Source: Lobulomyces angularis (taxonomy: Eukaryota > Chytridiomycota > Chytridiomycetes > Lobulomycetales > Lobulomycetaceae). Taken from it: a stretch of DNA of 19,513 nt. The stretch's first letter is position 1, and each line of letters opens with the position of its first letter. A program made the position numbers and the translations under genes. Shown piece after piece: positions 17,783-19,513 of the stretch. Where the stretch lies: contig JADHYX010000210.1 of assembly GCA_027604685.1 (NCBI GenBank), forward strand, positions 18,125-37,637, read 5' to 3'. Below the pieces are notes generated by a model that did no database searches, had not been told where the DNA came from, and worked only from the letters and a program-made list of their open reading frames with translations.

Positions 17783-18998
17783 GCAAGGTGTACTTTTTGT
17801 CAAGTTATTTTTGACGGTAAACCTACTGAAATGCCAAAAAACATGTACAAATTGTAGAAAAAGAACTAAACTCAATAAAAGTGATCACTTTTAATTTAAA
17901 GATTGGAAATAAAAGAGTTCATTGTTTTTAGAAAGTGATGAAAAATTATTACAAAAACTTAAAGTGATGAAAAAGTGATTAATGGTAAGAAGAAAAAAAA
18001 AAAAATTTTTTTTCTCTTATAAAAAATCTCTTTTCAGTTAGATATGGATACTCACATCCCTTCTAGTCGCTATAAATTTTGTTAAAGTGGTGCTGCACCA
18101 TCTAGCATGGAAAAAATCATGACGATGTCTAGTGTGTCACTAAAATTCAATCTAAAATAAGAACCATATAGAAAAATATGGCGATGCTTAGATATATATA
18201 TAGCCAAAATTTTTTATATGTCTAGTAAATTATTGGTCTAAAAAAAATAACTGGTAAGACTTTTTAGGGGCATTGTGACTGATAAACTCAGTGTGATGAT
18301 GCGCGTGACAAACTTATGACTGAAGATAACCCTCATATATATTCACTACGCTATGTTTTACATGTCTTTAATATGATATGTATTTTTTGTTGATAATCAA
18401 CTAGTATCCAAAATTTTTAAAACAAAATTTGATGCAATTAGAAAAAGATAACTGCAACTTTGGAGATACCTTGACACAATTCCTCATAGTTGTTCGGCAA
18501 ATTGTCGAAAATTTGCAAAATTACAAATTTTCTGTTTTAAGTCTCATAAAAAAGCTAGAATTGTAACAAATTAAACTTGATATCCTTGCAACTCAGCTTA
18601 ATTCGTATCACTAATTTCAAGATCTCTTTTCTGCTGACGGAAACCATTTTCCTTTTACTTACTGGGAAACTTTACCATCAACTGCCAAAACCATCCACCT
18701 TAAGAAGTTTACATTAAATATCTTTCAACTGGTACTTCATTCTAGAGGATAGAAAGTTTATTTTCTATAACGCGTTATTTCGAAAGCAGAACAAGAAACA
18801 GAAGGGGCGGTAAAACACTGGAAATGCTTTGTCAAACTAAGTTGTTTTTACCAGATGATGATACATCTGACATTGAAGTTCTCCAAGAAAGAATGAAAAA
18901 ACTCAGAAGACTGAATTAAATAATATTTCGGAACTTGAAGATAATGAAAACTTCTGAAAATTTCCTGATAGTGGATGGGAATACATCATGATGTACTA
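17783..18998 (+). pseudogene. Decayed hAT-superfamily transposase
   Basis: Several plus-strand fragments in different frames match successive parts of a hAT transposase. At 17783-17857 there is a possible BED-finger half (ARCTFCQVIFDGKPTEMPK). At 18038-18080 THIPSSRYKF resembles the Y-x-x-PSR block. At 18269-18303 GIVTDKLSVMMR resembles the catalytic G-x-x-TDN-x-S-x-M segment. After a frameshift, 18310-18381 gives TEDNPHIYSLRYVLHVFNMI, matching the block around the conserved C/R-x-x-H-x-x-N. At 18432-18563 comes LEKDNCNFGDTLTQFL, then YWETLPSTAK near 18660. The C-terminal dimerisation domain is at 18752-18919 (ITRYFESRTRNRRGGKTLEM, LFLPDDDTSD), with an acidic tail to about 18998. Multiple stops and frame changes show it is dead. 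A typical 53-nt intron is still recognisable at 17985-18037. Terminal inverted repeats and target duplications were not identified. Confidence 0.75.
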
Positions 18999-19192
18999 GA
19001 GAATGAACGTAGATTTTTCTTTTAACAAAGATAGGTTAAATAAAGTTAGTAGGAACGATGAGGAGAACAGTGAGACAAAAAATTCAGGAGCTACAGTACT
19101 CACACCCAACGAAACCTTTTCCTAAAAAAATTAAAAAAAATATCCTGCAGCGATTTGGAAATTCATTAAATTAATGTTTTGCGCAAAGAAGG
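18999..19192. other. No gene seen
   Basis: Short AT-rich stretch between the end of the hAT-like similarity and the terminal coding-like fragment. Nothing supportable was found; it may be the 3' part of the transposon. Confidence 0.4.
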
Positions 19193-19513
19193 ATGTACTG
19201 GATTCTTATTAAATCAATCCTTGGTAAAAGTCCAGTCGCATTGAGGAAATGGTGGGAAAGAAATAGACTTGAAGTTGACCTCCCACCAAAAGTTAAAATT
19301 TCTAACTCAAAAACTAATGGAAGAGTTGGTCTGCCAATCGAAAAAATTCAACAAAAGAGATCTCTTGTATTGCCTGGGTTCTAATAATCTAAAACTTCGT
19401 TATACTCAACCTCAACGAGAAAAAGAGTCAAAAAAAAGAAGGTATCAAAAAATTAGGGAGAAGTTAACGAACAATGCTGGAATGAATTCAGTACAAATGA
19501 ATATATCTGTTCC
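19193..19513 (+). pseudogene. Unidentified coding-like fragment at the window edge
   Basis: Two overlapping plus-strand frames look coding in composition. The first, 19193-19384, includes LRKWWERNRLEVDLPPKVKI and SKTNGRVGLPIEKIQQKR before stopping at 19384. The second, one base shifted and open from about 19320 to the window end, reads KRDLLYCLGSNNLKLRY and then a run of Lys/Arg/Glu/Gln-rich sequence. Joining them near 19356 would give one continuous basic protein, so this may be a gene broken by one frameshift, a gene with an unrecognised splice, or more transposon debris. The first frame has no clear promoter or conserved domain that I can name. Confidence 0.3.

Noticed and set aside
17601..17786. 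Minus-strand 61-codon ORF
   Set aside because: No ATG-supported start context and no recognisable motif, and it overlaps the region entering the plus-strand hAT remnant.

Overview
This window is nuclear DNA from a compact, AT-rich, intron-dense eukaryote. Nine protein-coding genes can be modelled. Eight of them are split by 51 introns in total; all are GT-AG, most are 40-65 nt long, and every exon junction below was checked for reading phase. Long A and T runs punctuate the introns and intergenic DNA. The HID1 homologue has a fungal-looking N-terminus and the urease is the single-chain fungal/plant type, so an early-diverging fungus or close relative is my best guess (inference). A GT47 exostosin would fit a zoosporic or otherwise basal lineage better than Dikarya. 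The species cannot be named from the sequence.

Layout: RPF1, a 60S ribosome biogenesis factor (+, 85-1227); CIAPIN1/Dre2, a cytosolic Fe-S assembly factor (+, 1737-2659); a von Willebrand A-like protein with a degenerate metal site (-, 4643-2850); a sterol desaturase/fatty acid hydroxylase family membrane enzyme (+, 5451-6596); the urease GTPase UreG (-, 7803-6778); the fused urease (+, 7898-10891); HID1 (+, 11103-14172); a GT47 exostosin-type glycosyltransferase (-, 16344-14541); and an intronless small heat-shock protein (-, 17122-16679). From about 17.8 to 19.0 kb lies a decayed hAT transposase. An unidentified coding-like fragment, broken or spliced, runs off the right edge.

The clearest functional unit is the divergent ureG/urease pair. 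Their start codons are separated by only 97 bp, which suggests a shared promoter for a nickel enzyme and its metallochaperone. The other genes are housekeeping or trafficking functions with no obvious common pathway.

Points that need care in annotation are a 5-nt first coding exon and a stop-free 33-nt in-frame intron in urease, a 29-nt intron in CIAPIN1, and a 22-nt internal exon in the vWA gene. No tRNA, rRNA or CRISPR was seen.
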